This document shows positions 7,627 through 14,432 of a stretch of DNA of 17,842 nt, in pieces. The notes beneath the pieces were generated by a model that saw nothing but the letters and a program-made list of their open reading frames with translations, ran no database searches and had not been told where the DNA came from. Numbering within the stretch: position 1 is the stretch's first letter; each line of letters begins with the position of its first letter. The DNA lies in the NCBI GenBank assembly GCA_963169595.1, contig CAUJFM010000349.1:1-17842 (forward strand), read 5' to 3'. Position numbers and translations under genes: made by a program. The stretch comes from Bacteroidota bacterium. GTDB lineage: Bacteria > Bacteroidota > Bacteroidia > Flavobacteriales_F > PHOS-HE28.

Positions 7627-7911
7627 TTAGCCTTCTGGCAATTGGGGTTTCTTCTTGCGGGGGCCTTTGGGGCCGGGCTTCCGGCGGGCAAGGCCGCGAA
7701 TGCGTAGACGGACCGGGCTGGCTCGCCACTCCACGCGGCGCAGATCCAAGCGATAGTTCTCCCAGCGACCGTTCACCATACGGTTCAGGATGTGCCTTGC
7801 TGGATAGGCGGGATTGTAGCTACTGAACGCGGCAACACTTGACCAGACTTCCCACAGGTCGCCCTTGATCGGCCGCTTCCAGCGCACAACAATACATGTC
7901 TTACGAGGCAT
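7627..7911 (-). CDS. Hypothetical basic protein (94 residues)
   Basis: No family recognised. The protein reads as coding rather than as a shadow frame: MPRKTCIVVRWKRPIKGDLWEVWSSV is followed by a YNPAYPARHILNRMVNGRWENYRLDLRRVEW stretch, and the tail is highly basic (RRKPGPKGPRKKKPQLPEG), suggesting nucleic-acid contact. I chose the ATG at 7911; the upstream in-frame start at 7959 would overlap the preceding gene and adds an unremarkable leader. It lies 24 bases upstream of the methyltransferase start in the same direction, so the two are probably co-transcribed. A 5-bp inverted repeat (7916-7931) lies just before its start. Confidence 0.5.
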   Translation of the reverse strand: MPRKTCIVVRWKRPIKGDLWEVWSSVAAFSSYNPAYPARHILNRMVNGRWENYRLDLRRVEWRASPVRLRIRGLARRKPGPKGPRKKKPQLPEG

Positions 7912-7915
7912 GACA

Positions 7916-7931
7916 CGTGGTACGTGCCACG
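7916..7931. repeat. Small inverted repeat before the 94-residue gene
   Basis: CGTGG, a six-base spacer TACGTG, then CCACG form an imperfect palindrome 4 bases upstream of the minus-strand start at 7911. It could be a minor operator or a leader hairpin affecting translation start. It is short, so chance is quite possible. Confidence 0.2.
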
Positions 7932-7948
7932 CATGATCGGGGTTTCGC

Positions 7949-8149
7949 CTACGCAGCAACTTCGTAGCCTGCGGCCAGTAGCTCCCGCGCTATACGCGGG
8001 GTGCTGGCCACCCAGTACCGGCCATCGCAGCCGAGGAGCACCGTGGTGTAGTAACGCTGCTCGGTGGCTTGGCGGTTGGCGGCATCCGGGCTGTTCCACC
8101 GGGTGATGTTGCCGCCGTTGAGGAGGCTTTGAAGTCGTGCTGCGTTCAT
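7949..8149 (-). CDS. Hypothetical protein (66 residues)
   Basis: No family recognised. From the ATG at 8149 the protein is MNAARLQSLLNGGNITRWN followed by SPDAANRQATEQRYYTTVLLGCDGRYWVASTPRIARELLAAGYEVAA. The last half alternates beta-like (YYTTVLLGCDGRYWVAS) and helical (TPRIARELLAAGYEVA) segments, giving a compact alpha/beta appearance. A longer in-frame start exists at 8200, but it adds a Cys/Arg-rich leader that does not look coding. It lies between other minus-strand genes of the lysogeny block, 37 bases from the next start. Function cannot be inferred beyond being a phage accessory protein. Confidence 0.5.
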   Translation of the reverse strand: MNAARLQSLLNGGNITRWNSPDAANRQATEQRYYTTVLLGCDGRYWVASTPRIARELLAAGYEVAA

Positions 8150-8196
8150 GGCGCATCTAAGCACGACCATCGTGCGGCGACATGCAAGTCGGTTCG

Positions 8197-8295
8197 TCAC
8201 TTTTCACGCCTTCGCATAAGCCATGGCCGGATGAGGTGGTAGCACAGGATGACCAGGAGGAGCAACAGCTCAGGGGTGGGATCATAATGAATCAC
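8197..8295 (-). CDS. Possible 32-residue membrane peptide (GTG start)
   Basis: A short frame starting with GTG at 8295 encodes a peptide with a clean hydrophobic helix, PELLLLLVILCYHLI, followed by the positively charged RPWLMRRREK, i.e. a single membrane-spanning segment with a basic cytoplasmic end. It occupies part of the otherwise empty 249-base gap between the 66-residue gene and the membrane zinc-motif gene. Support is only the composition and the position; the start codon is non-ATG and there is no overlap with a neighbour. Confidence 0.3.
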   Translation of the reverse strand: MIHYDPTPELLLLLVILCYHLIRPWLMRRREK

Positions 8296-8354
8296 GGGAT
8301 TGGTGGCAAGCCTTGTGGCAAGCCGTCCGCGAAGCACTCCGGTGGTCGTCTGCG

Positions 8355-8376
8355 AAAAAACAACACCCTATTGGGC
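8355..8376 (-). terminator. Weak terminator-like hairpin and T-run
   Basis: On the minus strand, downstream of the membrane zinc-motif gene, GCCC-AATA-GGGT (a 4-pair stem including one G-T) is followed by GTTG and six T's (8355-8360). A second tiny hairpin, GGGC-GATA-GCCC, lies just upstream (8386-8397). The stem is short, so termination would be weak at most. If real it would separate the repressor and membrane-protein genes from the methyltransferase/sigma genes. Confidence 0.3.
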
Positions 8377-8398
8377 GCGGTTTTCCGGGCTATCGCCC

Positions 8399-8875
8399 CT
8401 ACCTCGGCGGCTTGCACCGGCCGCAGGGGTCGTAGCCCATGCTCTGCGCCTCGCTCAGCGTGGTGGGGTTTCGGCTCTTGCGCAGGCTGGAGCAGCCGGA
8501 GCGGTGGTATTTGTCGCCGGTGCGCGTGGTGTAGACGGTGATGCTCTTCTGCTGCTTGGCAGGCGGCGGCGCTTCCTGTACCGGAGTGGCCACTTCAGGT
8601 GCGGGTGTGGCCAGCGCCGTGGGCGGCGGAGCGGCTACGGTATCCGGCACCAGAGGAGCGGGCGCGGCCACAGCGGCGGCATCAGTGGTTGCTGGCGCAG
8701 GTGGAACGTCAGGCTCGGTAACCGCCTTGTAGATGCCTGCTGCAATAGCCAGCCACAGGTATATGGCGCAGCCGTAGCCCAGCACCTTGCGCCACTTCCT
8801 CTTGGGCTTTTCAGGCGGCACGGCTGGTGTGTTCAGCGCGGCACGCAGCTCGGGATAATCAGTTCTGCCTTTCAT
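8399..8875 (-). CDS. Single-pass membrane protein with C-terminal zinc-type HxxxC...CxxC domain
   Basis: A 158-residue protein with three parts. A basic N-terminus (KPKRKWRK, residues 23-30) precedes a membrane helix (VLGYGCAIYLWLAIAAGIYK, 31-50). A Pro/Ala/Thr-rich spacer follows at 54-108. The C-terminal ~45 residues read VYTTRTGDKYHRSGCSSLRKS...LSEAQSMGYDPCGRCKPPR. The last part is the small 'G..YH...C..L..S.....L.EA...GY.PC..C' module, widespread at the ends of nucleases and surface proteins and related to the Ada zinc-binding fold. Likely ligands are H124, C128, C151 and C154. The order suggests the module stands off the membrane on the flexible spacer. It is transcribed with the repressor, so it is probably expressed in lysogens; superinfection exclusion is one possibility (inference). 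Confidence 0.75.
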   Translation of the reverse strand: MKGRTDYPELRAALNTPAVPPEKPKRKWRKVLGYGCAIYLWLAIAAGIYKAVTEPDVPPAPATTDAAAVAAPAPLVPDTVAAPPPTALATPAPEVATPVQEAPPPAKQQKSITVYTTRTGDKYHRSGCSSLRKSRNPTTLSEAQSMGYDPCGRCKPPR

Positions 8876-8902
8876 CGGACATCCACACGATACGCAACGG
8901 CG

Positions 8903-9256
8903 CTAACTGGCTTTCCGGCTGGCCCTTTTTTGATTGACCTGCTTCTGGTCATCGAGTAGCCTGCGCAGCGCACGCACTTCTTCAGGCGTAAGGCTGGCGG
9001 CGGAAGCACTATTAGCGACGACCACAGCTTCACGAGGTGCAGGTCTGATCATTACCCCCTCTCCGAGTATGAGCCAGTCGGGATCAAGCTCGGGAAAACG
9101 CCGCATGATAGCCGCAATGGAATCGCTTCGCAACCCCTTTCCGTCACTCAGCGCCTTATGAACAGCAGCGGGCTTCAAACCGGCCTGAGCAGCCAGCTGC
9201 TGAGGCTTTACCCCCTGCTCTTCTAAGAACTTCTTCAATCGAACGGTTATCGACAT
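8903..9256 (-). CDS. XRE/CI-like phage repressor
   Basis: A 117-residue protein. Residues ~4-60 form an XRE helix-turn-helix domain: VRLKKFLEEQGVKPQQLAAQAGLKPAAVHKALSDGKGLRSDSI in two pieces, with recognition helix around PAAVHKALSDG. It then has FPELDPDWLILGEGVM, a segment found in many repressors of Bacteroidota phages. The C-terminal part (residues ~80-117) is a short helix with a basic tail and lacks a LexA-type peptidase domain, so induction by self-cleavage is not expected. I chose ATG 9256 because the longer frame would extend into the palindrome at 9276-9295. It is transcribed away from the early operon, across a shared control region, and is the obvious candidate to bind the two ACTTAAGT sites. 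Confidence 0.85.
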   Translation of the reverse strand: MSITVRLKKFLEEQGVKPQQLAAQAGLKPAAVHKALSDGKGLRSDSIAAIMRRFPELDPDWLILGEGVMIRPAPREAVVVANSASAASLTPEEVRALRRLLDDQKQVNQKRASRKAS

Positions 9257-9275
9257 ATGGCGTGTTGATAAAATA

Positions 9276-9295
9276 AAATACACTTAAGTGTATTT
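9276..9295. promoter_or_regulatory. Operator 1: perfect 20-bp palindrome
   Basis: AAATACACTTAAGTGTATTT is identical to its own reverse complement over all 20 bases. It lies 19 bases upstream of the repressor start and within the divergent region, where a dimeric HTH repressor would bind. The region is AT-rich in an otherwise GC-rich genome. Confidence 0.7.
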
Positions 9296-9303
9296 CATTC
9301 TCT

Positions 9304-9311
9304 ACTTAAGT
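9304..9311. promoter_or_regulatory. Operator 2: ACTTAAGT core
   Basis: The eight-base core ACTTAAGT of operator 1 recurs here, with weaker symmetric flanks (CTACTTAAGTTG). Core centres are 22 bp apart, about two helical turns, so two dimers would sit on the same face of the DNA. The site ends 27 bases before the small HTH gene's ATG and is placed to block rightward transcription. A sequence GATATTTG at 9313-9320 is one base from the Bacteroidota -7 consensus TAnnTTTG, but I see no convincing partner -33 box. Confidence 0.6.
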
Positions 9312-9338
9312 TGATATTTGTCCCGCTCAGTCGTGACA

Positions 9339-9551
9339 ATGATACGCAACAAGGTCAGAGAGGTACAGATAGGAGACGTCCGCACGGTTCAATCCATGAC
9401 CATAGCGCGACGAATGGGCCGCAAGAAGCAGGGGTACAGCTATGACTACGTGCGCTACGTGTTGAGCGGGAAACGCCGCAGCGCCGCCATCGCAGCACTT
9501 CACGATGAGCTGGTGGCTCTCCGCACACCCAAACACAGCAAGAAGCAATGA
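9339..9551 (+). CDS. Small HTH protein, Cro/Ner-like position
   Basis: A 70-residue basic protein, first gene of the rightward early operon. TVQSMTIARRMGRKKQGYS followed by YDYVRYVLSGKRRSAAIAALHDELVALR has the pattern of a helix-turn-helix with recognition helix YDYVRYVLSGKRR, a form common in small regulators of Bacteroidota phages. I chose ATG 9339; the track-type TTG at 9318 lies in the control region. Position opposite the repressor, across paired operators, is that of Cro in lambdoid phages or Ner in Mu. Its stop overlaps the next start (ATGA at 9548). Confidence 0.65.
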   Translation: MIRNKVREVQIGDVRTVQSMTIARRMGRKKQGYSYDYVRYVLSGKRRSAAIAALHDELVALRTPKHSKKQ

Positions 9552-10255
9552 GCAAGTCCCATAAGCAGATGGCTGCCGAACTCACAGAGGTATTCAGGCG
9601 CATCGGGCTGCCTGCCACCAAGACCCACAGCCCAGCCCTCTGGTCCCTTGGCCTTCTGCTCGGCGATGGCGCTCGTCGCCATCACGGCGACCCGTTCGGA
9701 CCGCCAGAGCAGTATACCGGTCCGCATAAGACATCCCTCTACGACCGTATCAAGACCTCGGCAGCCTACCGATACCTACAAGCAGGCACCGACGCCAGCA
9801 AGGTGCAGACCGAAGACCTGAAGGCGGCTGCAAGCGAGGTGAGCGCCAGCGCGGTCCACAGAAACACTCACGCCGATCTCGACGCCATCCGCGCCGAGGT
9901 CTCCAAACTGAAAGCCCGCAACTCTGCCCTGGAGGCCAACGCGCTGCACATGCAGGAGGAGCTAAGGCGGCGTGAGGAGGAGCTGGTGAAGCTTGGCCAG
10001 GAAATAGACGAGGCTGACACGAAGGTCGGCCAATTGAGCCACTCCTTGAAGGAGGCGAATGAGGCCAGCGCATCAGCCACCCTCGCTGGCATGGAGATCA
10101 GCACAGAACGGAACCGCCTGCGCACAGAACTGGATGAAGCGAAGCACTACACCAGACAGCTGAAGGCTAACCTGCTCGCCGCCCGTACCGAGAACGCCCG
10201 GCTACTGGACCTGATGACGGTGATCCGCAAGGCTGTGAAACTGGCCAAGGCATGA
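9548..10255 (+). CDS. Coiled-coil protein upstream of the transposase
   Basis: A 235-residue protein of unknown family. Residues 1-~75 are a compact, probably globular part (MAAELTEVFRRIGLPATK, then ALWSLGLLLGDGARRHHG and YDRIKTSAAYRYLQAG). Residues ~105-225 are an almost unbroken heptad-rich helix (LDAIRAEVSKLKARNSALEA, LRRREEELVKLGQEIDEADT, RLRTELDEAKHYTRQLKANL), a long coiled coil that should dimerise. Both its ends are coupled: ATGA with the small HTH gene and ATGA with the transposase (10252-10255). The position suggests a partner in transposition or an early DNA-binding protein. A KfrA-like layout (N-terminal DNA-binding, C-terminal coiled coil) is one alternative. Confidence 0.6.
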   Translation: MSKSHKQMAAELTEVFRRIGLPATKTHSPALWSLGLLLGDGARRHHGDPFGPPEQYTGPHKTSLYDRIKTSAAYRYLQAGTDASKVQTEDLKAAASEVSASAVHRNTHADLDAIRAEVSKLKARNSALEANALHMQEELRRREEELVKLGQEIDEADTKVGQLSHSLKEANEASASATLAGMEISTERNRLRTELDEAKHYTRQLKANLLAARTENARLLDLMTVIRKAVKLAKA

Positions 10256-12294
10256 TCCTGCGCAACGACACATACCTGATCGAGAGCCACGAACTGGCAC
10301 ACCCGGCCTGCCTGGGGCAGGTGGCCTTTGATAACGCGGTGAAGGCGGGCCTGATCACCGTGGTGCAGAAGGCCAAGGACGGAAGCCCGGCCCTGGTGGA
10401 CTGGGCCTCGCTACCCGAAGCCATTCGGCAACTGGCCACAGCGCACCTGGGCGGCACACCCGCGCAGGTGATGGCCGTGCAGATGGTAGAGCGGTGGTTG
10501 GTGACCGACCCGCGCGACGAGGCCCACCTGAACGACTTCCGCGCGGGCAACGGCCTTGGCCTGAGCACCGAGAGCCGCGCCCAACTGCTCATAGCCTGCC
10601 GCATCATGGCCATGCTGGCCACGGTGGAGGCTGTAAGCAACGAGGGCGGCAGCCGCGCCGTGCAACAGCACTACGGCATGGGAGTAATGGCCCTGAAAGC
10701 CCTGGTGCTGGACTACGTGAAGTTGAAGAAGACCAAACTGCCCAGCAAGTTCCCCACGACTTTCGCCCGCCTGGAAGCCCGCAAACGCGCCTACCTGCAC
10801 ACCCGCGCCACTGGGCAGGCCGGAGCCGCCGCCCTGATCCACGGAGGGCATGGCAACAGCAACAGGGCCAAGGTGACCGATGCCGACCAGCAGAAGGTGT
10901 TGCGCGTGCTGGCCGCTCGGCCCCAGAACTACCAGCTACGCACCATCGCGGCCGATTACAACGCCATCGCGGCCACGCGCGGCTGGCAGACCATCAGCGC
11001 CAACACGGTGAAGAACTTCCTCGGCGACGGGGCCAACGGCCGCGCTGTGACCATCTATGCCAAGGGCGGGAAGGCGTACTACAACCAGTTCGGCATCGTG
11101 ACCCACCGGACACGGCCATCTCAACCCACCTACCTGTGGGTGCATGACGCCACCGACTTCGAGCTACTGTACCAGCGCACGGAGAGCGGCAAGACCACCT
11201 ACCACCATCGCAAAGTGGTGATGGTGGTGGTAGACCCGCATAGCTGGTACCCGGTGGGCTACGCCATCGGCGACCAAGACACCATAGCCCTGGCGCAGGA
11301 AGCCATAGCGAACGCCATGCGCCATGTGCGCGAGATCACCGGCCAATACACCATGCCCTACCAGGTGCAGAGCGACCGGATGGGCCACAAAGCCCTCGGT
11401 GCATGGTACGAATCCATGGGCGTGAAGTACACGCCAGCGGCGGCTCGCAACCCGCGTTCCAAGATTGTGGAACCGTGGTTTCAAAAGCACAATGATCACT
11501 ATGCTCGGCGCTATCCGAACTGGAGCGGGCACAACGTGACTGCCAAGCTGACGAACCAGCCGAACCCCGACGCACTAAACGTCAACCGCAAGAGCTTCCC
11601 GAACGAGGCCAGCGTGATCGAGCAGATCCACGAAAGCATCGGTCGGGAACGGGCGGACAAGCTGGAAGCCTTCCGCGCCGCGCTGGCCGCGATGCCCGAA
11701 GGCTGCTTGCGGGTAGTGAGCCGTGAGCAGTTCTTGGAGCGCCACGGTACCGCTCACCCATGGACCAACGAGTTGACCAACGCGGGTCTCTGCCCCACGC
11801 TCCTCGGCGAAGAGCGGCCCTACCAGCTCCTTACCCGCGAGTTCCAGCGGCACGTGGGCCTGAGCTTCCGGGTGCATTACGACCCGGCCGACCTCAGCGA
11901 CGTGCTGGCCACAGCACATGACGGCAGCCTGCGCTACCTGGTGCCAGCCGTGCAGGCCATCCCCATGGCCTTGGCCGATCACACACCGGAAACCCGCACA
12001 CAGCTCGCGGCGATCGAAGCCTTCAAGAAGGACCTCTCCCAAGAAGCCATCGATCAGATCCTGAACGACCAGGACCAGCTACGCCAACTCGCAGACCTAC
12101 TGCTGGCCGATGCCATTCCGCAGCTCAAGAGAGCGGGCAGAACCAACACCGACGATCTGGTTGCGCTCTCGCCCGAAGAGGCGGTGGTGACCAAGAACTA
12201 TTTGACCGAAGCGGGCAGCCACAAGGCCGCGCTACGCACCGCTCGGGAGACCAAGCCATTCGACCCGGAGCGATTCGCAGAGGAGAACTTCTAA
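10252..12294 (+). CDS. Mu A-like DDE transposase
   Basis: A 680-residue transposase for Mu-type replicative transposition of the phage genome. The N-terminal ~200 residues are helical and include sequence-binding and oligomerisation parts; AVQQHYGMGVMALKALV resembles a helix-turn-helix. The catalytic RNase H-like core starts near residue 290: YLWVHDATDF supplies the first aspartate (D299 or D302), VQSDRMG the second (D375) and KIVEPWFQKHN the glutamate (E407). The D375-E407 spacing is 32 residues, like DD(35)E enzymes and shorter than in Mu A itself. The C-terminal part contains a beta-barrel-like segment (HVGLSFRVHYDPADLSDV) and helices that in Mu contact the ATPase. Start overlaps the previous stop and the next gene follows after 14 bases. 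Confidence 0.92.
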   Translation: MILRNDTYLIESHELAHPACLGQVAFDNAVKAGLITVVQKAKDGSPALVDWASLPEAIRQLATAHLGGTPAQVMAVQMVERWLVTDPRDEAHLNDFRAGNGLGLSTESRAQLLIACRIMAMLATVEAVSNEGGSRAVQQHYGMGVMALKALVLDYVKLKKTKLPSKFPTTFARLEARKRAYLHTRATGQAGAAALIHGGHGNSNRAKVTDADQQKVLRVLAARPQNYQLRTIAADYNAIAATRGWQTISANTVKNFLGDGANGRAVTIYAKGGKAYYNQFGIVTHRTRPSQPTYLWVHDATDFELLYQRTESGKTTYHHRKVVMVVVDPHSWYPVGYAIGDQDTIALAQEAIANAMRHVREITGQYTMPYQVQSDRMGHKALGAWYESMGVKYTPAAARNPRSKIVEPWFQKHNDHYARRYPNWSGHNVTAKLTNQPNPDALNVNRKSFPNEASVIEQIHESIGRERADKLEAFRAALAAMPEGCLRVVSREQFLERHGTAHPWTNELTNAGLCPTLLGEERPYQLLTREFQRHVGLSFRVHYDPADLSDVLATAHDGSLRYLVPAVQAIPMALADHTPETRTQLAAIEAFKKDLSQEAIDQILNDQDQLRQLADLLLADAIPQLKRAGRTNTDDLVALSPEEAVVTKNYLTEAGSHKAALRTARETKPFDPERFAEENF

Positions 12295-12308
12295 CCCAGC
12301 AGTCACCC

Positions 12309-13211
12309 ATGACACCAGCACTCAGCATCACACACAAGGAGGGCATCAGCCGCAAGTTGCTCGCCGCGTTCAATGCCAGCGGCTTCTCAAGTCGCAACAA
12401 GTACGCCACCAGCATCGGCATCAACAGCAGCGACTTCAGCAACATCGAGAATGCGAAATGGAAGAGCAATGAGCGGCTGTTGAGCACCCAGAAGTGGATC
12501 CGCATTGCACGTAGCGTGGGCTACGAGTTCACCACGCGGCAGAGTTGGATTACGGCCGACACCATGACCTGCCGCGCGATCCGCCGCCAACTGGAGATGT
12601 GTGCCAAAGACGGACTGTGTGCCATCTTCTGCGACGAGGCCGGGCTGGGCAAGACGCATGCCGCCCGCGAGTTCTGCGCCAATACGCCCAATGCCTTCTA
12701 CATCAACGGCGGCAGCCATCCGCGCAAGGTGTCGTTCATCCGCGCACTGGCCACGGCGGTGGGCATCAACCCGGACAAGAGCAAGGTGGAAGACGTGCTG
12801 CTCGACACCATCGCCTACCTCTCGGCCCTGCCGAATCCGGTGCTGGTGATAGACGAGGCCGGTGACCTGCACAACAACACCTACCTGTTGCTGAAGCGCC
12901 TGTACAACGACCTGGAGTTCCAATGCGGCATGTACCTGCTCGGCGCACGGGGCCTGAAGAAGCGCATTGATGCCGCCATCCGCAATCGCACGAATGGAGT
13001 CGAGGGGGTGTACAGTCGTTTCGGCAGCCGCTATACCACCGTGCTGCCCGAGGGGGCCAAGGAACGCAAGGAGTTCCTACGCAAGGAGGCGTTGTTGGTG
13101 GCCGAAGCCAACGGCCTGTCAGACGCCGAACGCATCAACCGCATGTTCTCACGCGACTTCGACCTGCGCACCGTGCGCCGCGAGGTCCTCAAATCCCGCA
13201 TCGCCGCATGA
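12309..13211 (+). CDS. Mu B-like AAA+ ATPase (target selection)
   Basis: A 300-residue protein matching Mu B/IstB-type ATPases, which coat target DNA and activate the transposase. Residues ~1-75 contain an N-terminal helix-turn-helix (SGFSSRNKYATSIGINSSDFSNIENAKW), as in Mu B. The Walker A motif is DEAGLGKT (109-116), Walker B is VLVIDEAGDL (178-187), and a sensor-like segment (YLLGARGLKKRIDAAIRNR) follows. The final part (residues ~245-300) is helical and basic. It is directly downstream of the transposase and its stop overlaps the next ATG (13208). The leader before ATG 12309, CAGTCACCCATG, has no Shine-Dalgarno-like run. Confidence 0.92.
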   Translation: MTPALSITHKEGISRKLLAAFNASGFSSRNKYATSIGINSSDFSNIENAKWKSNERLLSTQKWIRIARSVGYEFTTRQSWITADTMTCRAIRRQLEMCAKDGLCAIFCDEAGLGKTHAAREFCANTPNAFYINGGSHPRKVSFIRALATAVGINPDKSKVEDVLLDTIAYLSALPNPVLVIDEAGDLHNNTYLLLKRLYNDLEFQCGMYLLGARGLKKRIDAAIRNRTNGVEGVYSRFGSRYTTVLPEGAKERKEFLRKEALLVAEANGLSDAERINRMFSRDFDLRTVRREVLKSRIAA

Positions 13212-13663
13212 ACGCCCTGATCAAACTGAGCAACGAGGCCCGCGCGCAACTCCAAGCCACCACGGGTATGGAGGACCTGGAGTACCACCTGCTCATCCTC
13301 GAAAGCGGATGCCAATGCCTCGATGACCTGGTGCGACCTGTGGGCACGATCAGCAAGGAGGCCTGCGCCCTATACCGAAACCACCTTGGTGCCATCGGCT
13401 GGTGGACCTGGTACGAGCACACCTTCAGGGCCATGGAGATCCGCATCGCTGCGGAGTGGTTCGGCCCCGAGAGCGTGGTGCCGATGCAAGACGACAAATG
13501 GCGCCGGAAGCGGCTGCTATCGGAAGCGTACAGCCTCCGATACACGGCGCAATACCAGCGGGCATTCGACACCTGGATGAAGATCATGGAGGATAAGCGC
13601 GTGCTGACCATTCCAGCCAGCAATGAACCTGTAACTACACAAACACCTACCCATGTCCACTGA
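13208..13663 (+). CDS. Hypothetical early protein (151 residues)
   Basis: No family recognised. It is helical, with a tryptophan-rich centre (GAIGWWTWYEHTFRAMEIR, then AAEWFGPES) and a C-terminal helix YTAQYQRAFDTWMKIMEDK. Two cysteines (ESGCQCLDD) lie near residue 36. Overlaps at both ends (ATGA with the ATPase, and 11 bases with the DUF3164 gene) place it firmly in the early operon. It may be an accessory to transposition or host take-over, but the sequence gives no direct evidence. Confidence 0.7.
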   Translation: MNALIKLSNEARAQLQATTGMEDLEYHLLILESGCQCLDDLVRPVGTISKEACALYRNHLGAIGWWTWYEHTFRAMEIRIAAEWFGPESVVPMQDDKWRRKRLLSEAYSLRYTAQYQRAFDTWMKIMEDKRVLTIPASNEPVTTQTPTHVH

Positions 13664-14297
13664 CATCAGCACAATGAGTGCCGCCGACCTGAAGGCCGCA
13701 CTAAAGAAGAAGCAGGCCGCTGAGAAGGCGGAGAAAGCCAATGCCAAGCAGAGCTATGACAAGATGCGCGACAGCTACATCGACACCGTGTTCGGGAAGA
13801 TGGAGGACTTGAGCGGCCAGCTCAAGGAGTTCAAGTCCGAGAGCGTACGGCTCGGCATAGAGCTGCACACGAAGATGTACGAGACGCTTGGCCGCGCACC
13901 CAAGGAGGGCATCGACAGCTACACACTGACCAGCGCCGACGGCATACGCAAGGTGAGCATCGAACGCCAGTGGCGGTGCGAATACGACGAGACCAGCACA
14001 GTGGCCATCGAGACCATACGCACCGTGCTGCGCGAGAAGTTCGAAGGCCGCAACAAGGCGATGTACAAGATAATCGACGACATCCTCATCAAGAACGGAA
14101 CGGGAGACTACGACGAACGCCTGGTCGCCAAGTTGCGAAAGCACGAAGAGGCCGTTGACGACAAACGATTCAGCGAGGCGCTGGACATCCTGGCCCGCGC
14201 ATACCGCCCAACGACAAGCCAGATGTACATCCGTGCCTACCGCCGGGACGATGGAGGTAAGTGGCGCGACTTGGTGATGAACTGGAGCGCGATGTAA
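13653..14297 (+). CDS. DUF3164 family protein
   Basis: A 214-residue protein of the DUF3164 family, present in the early region of many Mu-like phages and of unknown biochemical role. It begins with a lysine/alanine-rich coiled coil (LKAALKKKQAAEKAEKANAK), followed by FGKMEDLSGQLKEFKSESV, a beta part with DSYTLTSADGIRKVSI and ERQWRCEYDET, and an acidic/basic helical stretch including KAMYKIIDDILIKNGTGDYD. The C-terminus includes RAYRPTTSQMYIRAYRRDDGGKW, typical of the family end. The leader CACCTACCCATG is A/C-rich. The stop at 14295-14297 precedes the tRNA-like region. Confidence 0.8.
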   Translation: MSTDISTMSAADLKAALKKKQAAEKAEKANAKQSYDKMRDSYIDTVFGKMEDLSGQLKEFKSESVRLGIELHTKMYETLGRAPKEGIDSYTLTSADGIRKVSIERQWRCEYDETSTVAIETIRTVLREKFEGRNKAMYKIIDDILIKNGTGDYDERLVAKLRKHEEAVDDKRFSEALDILARAYRPTTSQMYIRAYRRDDGGKWRDLVMNWSAM

Positions 14298-14303
14298 TAG
14301 CAC

Positions 14304-14363
14304 CGTGTGCACGCAGGAACGAGCACGCGCGGCCGGGGGGACCGGCGAATGGGATCCCCGGCC
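14304..14363 (+). other. Two consecutive strong hairpins in the post-DUF3164 gap
   Basis: Hairpin 1 has seven paired bases: CGTGTGC (14304-14310) with GCACGCG (14323-14329), one pair being G-T, and a 12-base loop. Hairpin 2 has eight perfect pairs: GGCCGGGG (14331-14338) with CCCCGGCC (14356-14363), and a 17-base loop. They are separated by one base and followed within five bases by the tRNA-like domain, and there is no T-run, so a simple terminator is unlikely. Nothing protein-coding is convincing here. They may be the 5' part of a structured RNA. Confidence 0.5.
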
Positions 14364-14367
14364 AAAT

Positions 14368-14432
14368 CACCAGCAGTGGCCGACAAAGGAGAAGGCGTAA
14401 CAACGCGGGTTCGAATCCCGCCCTGGTGACCA
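14368..14432 (+). ncRNA. tRNA-like 3' domain with encoded CCA (truncated or atypical tRNA)
   Basis: A T arm with stem GCGGG/CCCGC and loop TTCGAAT (14405-14421) is followed by CCTGGTG, a discriminator A and CCA (14430-14432). CACCAGC at 14368-14374 pairs with CCTGGTG at six consecutive positions, giving an acceptor stem with a mismatch only at its inner end (C-C). Between the acceptor strand and the T arm there are only 30 bases, against about 41 in a normal tRNA. I can find no D arm and no proper 5-bp anticodon arm: only GCC/GGC (14379-14381 with 14394-14396) around a 12-base loop. So this is a degenerate tRNA, a tRNA-like mimic, or a remnant attachment-type sequence. The amino acid cannot be assigned. 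Confidence 0.5.

Noticed and set aside
8300..8959. Long plus-strand frame of 219 codons opposite the membrane-protein gene
   Set aside because: Low-complexity Gly/Arg/Ser product produced by the Pro/Ala-rich codons of the minus-strand gene; the minus-strand frame has a membrane helix and a metal motif and is clearly the coding one.
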